From a virus, in the IMG/VR virus record IMGVR_UViG_3300042861_000404, positions 1-35,740 of that record: 35,740 nt of DNA; one strand, given 5' to 3'. A model generated the notes under the pieces. It did no database searches. It saw nothing but the letters and a program-made list of their open reading frames with translations, and was not told where the DNA came from. Numbering within the stretch: position 1 is the stretch's first letter; each line of letters starts with the position of its first letter. The position numbers and the translations under genes are program-made. Below are positions 34,341 to 35,740 of this stretch, piece by piece.

Positions 34341-35740
34341 TTATTTATAATTTTTAAAGCCTGATCTTTTTATTGTATTTCCTGTATTGTTTCCACTACG
34401 CCCAATATTTTTAAACGGACTATACTTTAATTTATACAAATTTTCTGGATTTACCAAAGATTTTTCTTCTGATTCACGTCTTTTTGAAAAACCTCTGTTA
34501 GATTGTTGTATTTTTACAAAAGCTACTAGTGCTCCAAATGCAACTAATCTATCCACGTTAAGTCCAGGGTAATATGCTAACATTTCTTTTATTAGCATTC
34601 CATCAGGTATTCTTTCTACACCTAAAGTTTGTTTTGTTACAACACCATTGATATCAGTTTCTTCATCTATAACTTCTCTTAAAAATTCAATTGCATATGA
34701 AATCAAATGACTTTTAAATAATGTACCAGTATTCTTCCATCCATACTCTTGATATACAGTATTGTTTGAACCAAGATCTTTTAAGAATAATATTTGTTGT
34801 TTAGGTACTAAGTATCTTTGTTTCTTTCTAGAAATCATATGTTGTATAAACAAAGATATGTTATTCTCAACTATAGTCCAAGCATTATACCATTCTATAA
34901 TTAATTCTAATCTTTCATGTGTTTTATTAATATCATCAAATCTACCACACCATGATGCTACAATCTTATCCTTTTCTAAAAACTGTTCTACATCTCCTGA
35001 TATCATAGTTCTTGTAACCTCTGTTGCATTCTTATAAACAAAGATACTACATAAGGAATCAGAAGTAGTTGTCTTACCTTCTGATACAGGGTCAATAGAG
35101 GCGTAATAAGCCCCAAACTCAGGGCTTTTGACAGGACGTTCCCAAACAACAATACTTCCTGTCTTATCCACTTGTTTTTTGTCTACAGGGAATCTGCTAA
35201 TTGGTAGCTTATTTGTTCTTTTAGCAAAGATTCCTTTTTCATCTCTATCTAATTCAATGAGTTCATAAGGATATTCTTTTTCTTCTATCTTTTTCTGTTG
35301 TTTACTAAGAATACCTTGTGGAAATACAGATGCTTTTCTATATGCAAATGCTTCAGCAATATTTAAAGGTTTCTGAGATATCCTTAATTGGAACTGTTCA
35401 CCATTTAATTCATTCTTCCATTTTTCTCTTTCTTCAGCAATTGCCTGTTCAGCTTCTTTTACCAATGAGTTTCCATAGTCATCAATAAATGGAGGCATTG
35501 ACCATTGTTCTGGAATAAATAAACCAGCCATCCCTATTGTACCATCTGCATCAATAAGATCAGTTTCAACGGCATATATATCATTTGCTGCTGGATTAGT
35601 AATCATTTCTTTCAAAGGATTACATTGTTCTAAATCTCCCACTGATCCGGCAGCAATAAACATACCTGTAGTAATCATACCAGAAGACATTGCAGGACGC
35701 AAGTATTCATATGTCTCAGACATCTTTGAAGCAATCCCAG
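34341..35740 (-). CDS. terL: Terminase large subunit, C-terminal part (N-terminus outside window)
   Basis: The frame is open to the window edge; residues upstream of the first in-window Met (35723) include Gly-Ile-Ala-Ser-Lys, so the true start and the Walker A/B ATPase motifs lie outside. Numbered from that Met, ITTGMFIAAGSVGDLEQ (17-33) looks like the end of the ATPase domain, where terminases have a GTGGDL-like coupling motif. The RNase H-like nuclease follows: YYASIDPVSEG with D211, VENNIS with E286 and a final acidic residue about D353 in FLREVIDEET, giving the usual three acidic metal ligands. The protein ends in a basic, Asn-rich tail. It cuts and pumps DNA into the prohead through the portal encoded just downstream. 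The assignment is secure; only the missing N-terminus limits it. Confidence 0.9.
   Translation of the reverse strand, partial: GIASKMSETYEYLRPAMSSGMITTGMFIAAGSVGDLEQCNPLKEMITNPAANDIYAVETDLIDADGTIGMAGLFIPEQWSMPPFIDDYGNSLVKEAEQAIAEEREKWKNELNGEQFQLRISQKPLNIAEAFAYRKASVFPQGILSKQQKKIEEKEYPYELIELDRDEKGIFAKRTNKLPISRFPVDKKQVDKTGSIVVWERPVKSPEFGAYYASIDPVSEGKTTTSDSLCSIFVYKNATEVTRTMISGDVEQFLEKDKIVASWCGRFDDINKTHERLELIIEWYNAWTIVENNISLFIQHMISRKKQRYLVPKQQILFLKDLGSNNTVYQEYGWKNTGTLFKSHLISYAIEFLREVIDEETDINGVVTKQTLGVERIPDGMLIKEMLAYYPGLNVDRLVAFGALVAFVKIQQSNRGFSKRRESEEKSLVNPENLYKLKYSPFKNIGRSGNNTGNTIKRSGFKNYK

Noticed and set aside
1-35740. Stop-codon reassignment as found in some crAss-like phages
   Set aside because: All structural genes read through in the standard code with sensible ends, so no recoding is needed in this window.
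1-35740. tRNA genes, CRISPR arrays, transposons or attachment sites
   Set aside because: The gaps are short and AT-rich, and I see no cloverleaf, spaced direct repeats, transposase or integrase.

Overview
The window is a low-GC (visually about 30% G+C) stretch of a tailed double-stranded DNA phage, and every convincing gene lies on the minus strand. Read from right to left, the gene order is large terminase, portal, scaffold-like protein, major capsid protein, ring/connector proteins, fibre cluster, metallophosphoesterase, two more ring proteins, a 2,034-residue tail protein and giant multidomain proteins. This order and the character of the proteins match the structural module of crAss-like phages (Crassvirales), which infect Bacteroidota. 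Supporting hints are the AT-rich leaders mostly without Shine-Dalgarno sites, TAnnTTTG promoter-like boxes of the Bacteroidota type, and Cys-rich virion proteins. This placement rests on recognition of family character, not on a database search. The standard genetic code is sufficient. I see no tRNA, rRNA, CRISPR array, transposon or integrase.

Layout from right to left (direction of transcription). 35740-34341: C-terminal part of the terminase. 34319-31572: portal. 31444-30143: acidic scaffold-like protein. 30097-28481: major capsid protein, closed by a strong terminator. 28409-26352: a 66-residue protein, a 338-residue unknown and a ring/connector protein. 26349-25834: a Dps-like four-helix protein that keeps most of a ferroxidase site. 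25749-24286: a second probable major virion protein with its own strong terminator. 24159-17615: a fibre and adhesion cluster with a 190-residue protein, a small Cys-rich protein, two fibre-type proteins, two tiny helical proteins, a 754-residue fibre with fibronectin type III (FN3) and von Willebrand A (vWA) domains, and a Cys-rich FN3 protein. 17468-13999: metallophosphoesterase, a conserved unknown and two ring/tail-adaptor proteins. 13980-7876: a 2,034-residue muzzle-like tail protein carrying a vWA domain. 7876-1712: a 2,054-residue chain combining a zinc ribbon, two possible ADP-ribosyltransferase-like segments, an HExxH protease, LysM, L,D-transpeptidase (YkuD) and lytic transglycosylase (SLT) domains. 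1616-1: the start of another large protein that continues past the window edge.

How it fits together: terminase, portal, scaffold and capsid protein build and fill the head. The ring proteins and the muzzle-like protein form the short tail. The fibre cluster supplies receptor and glycan binding. The giant leftmost proteins look like virion cargo delivered into the cell, opening the wall and possibly modifying host targets. The most unusual points are the enzyme combination in the 2,054-residue protein, the x-Gly-Gly motifs that sit at its domain borders and recur in the next gene, two MIDAS-bearing vWA domains in virion proteins, and a virion-locus Dps-like protein with conserved ferroxidase spacing.
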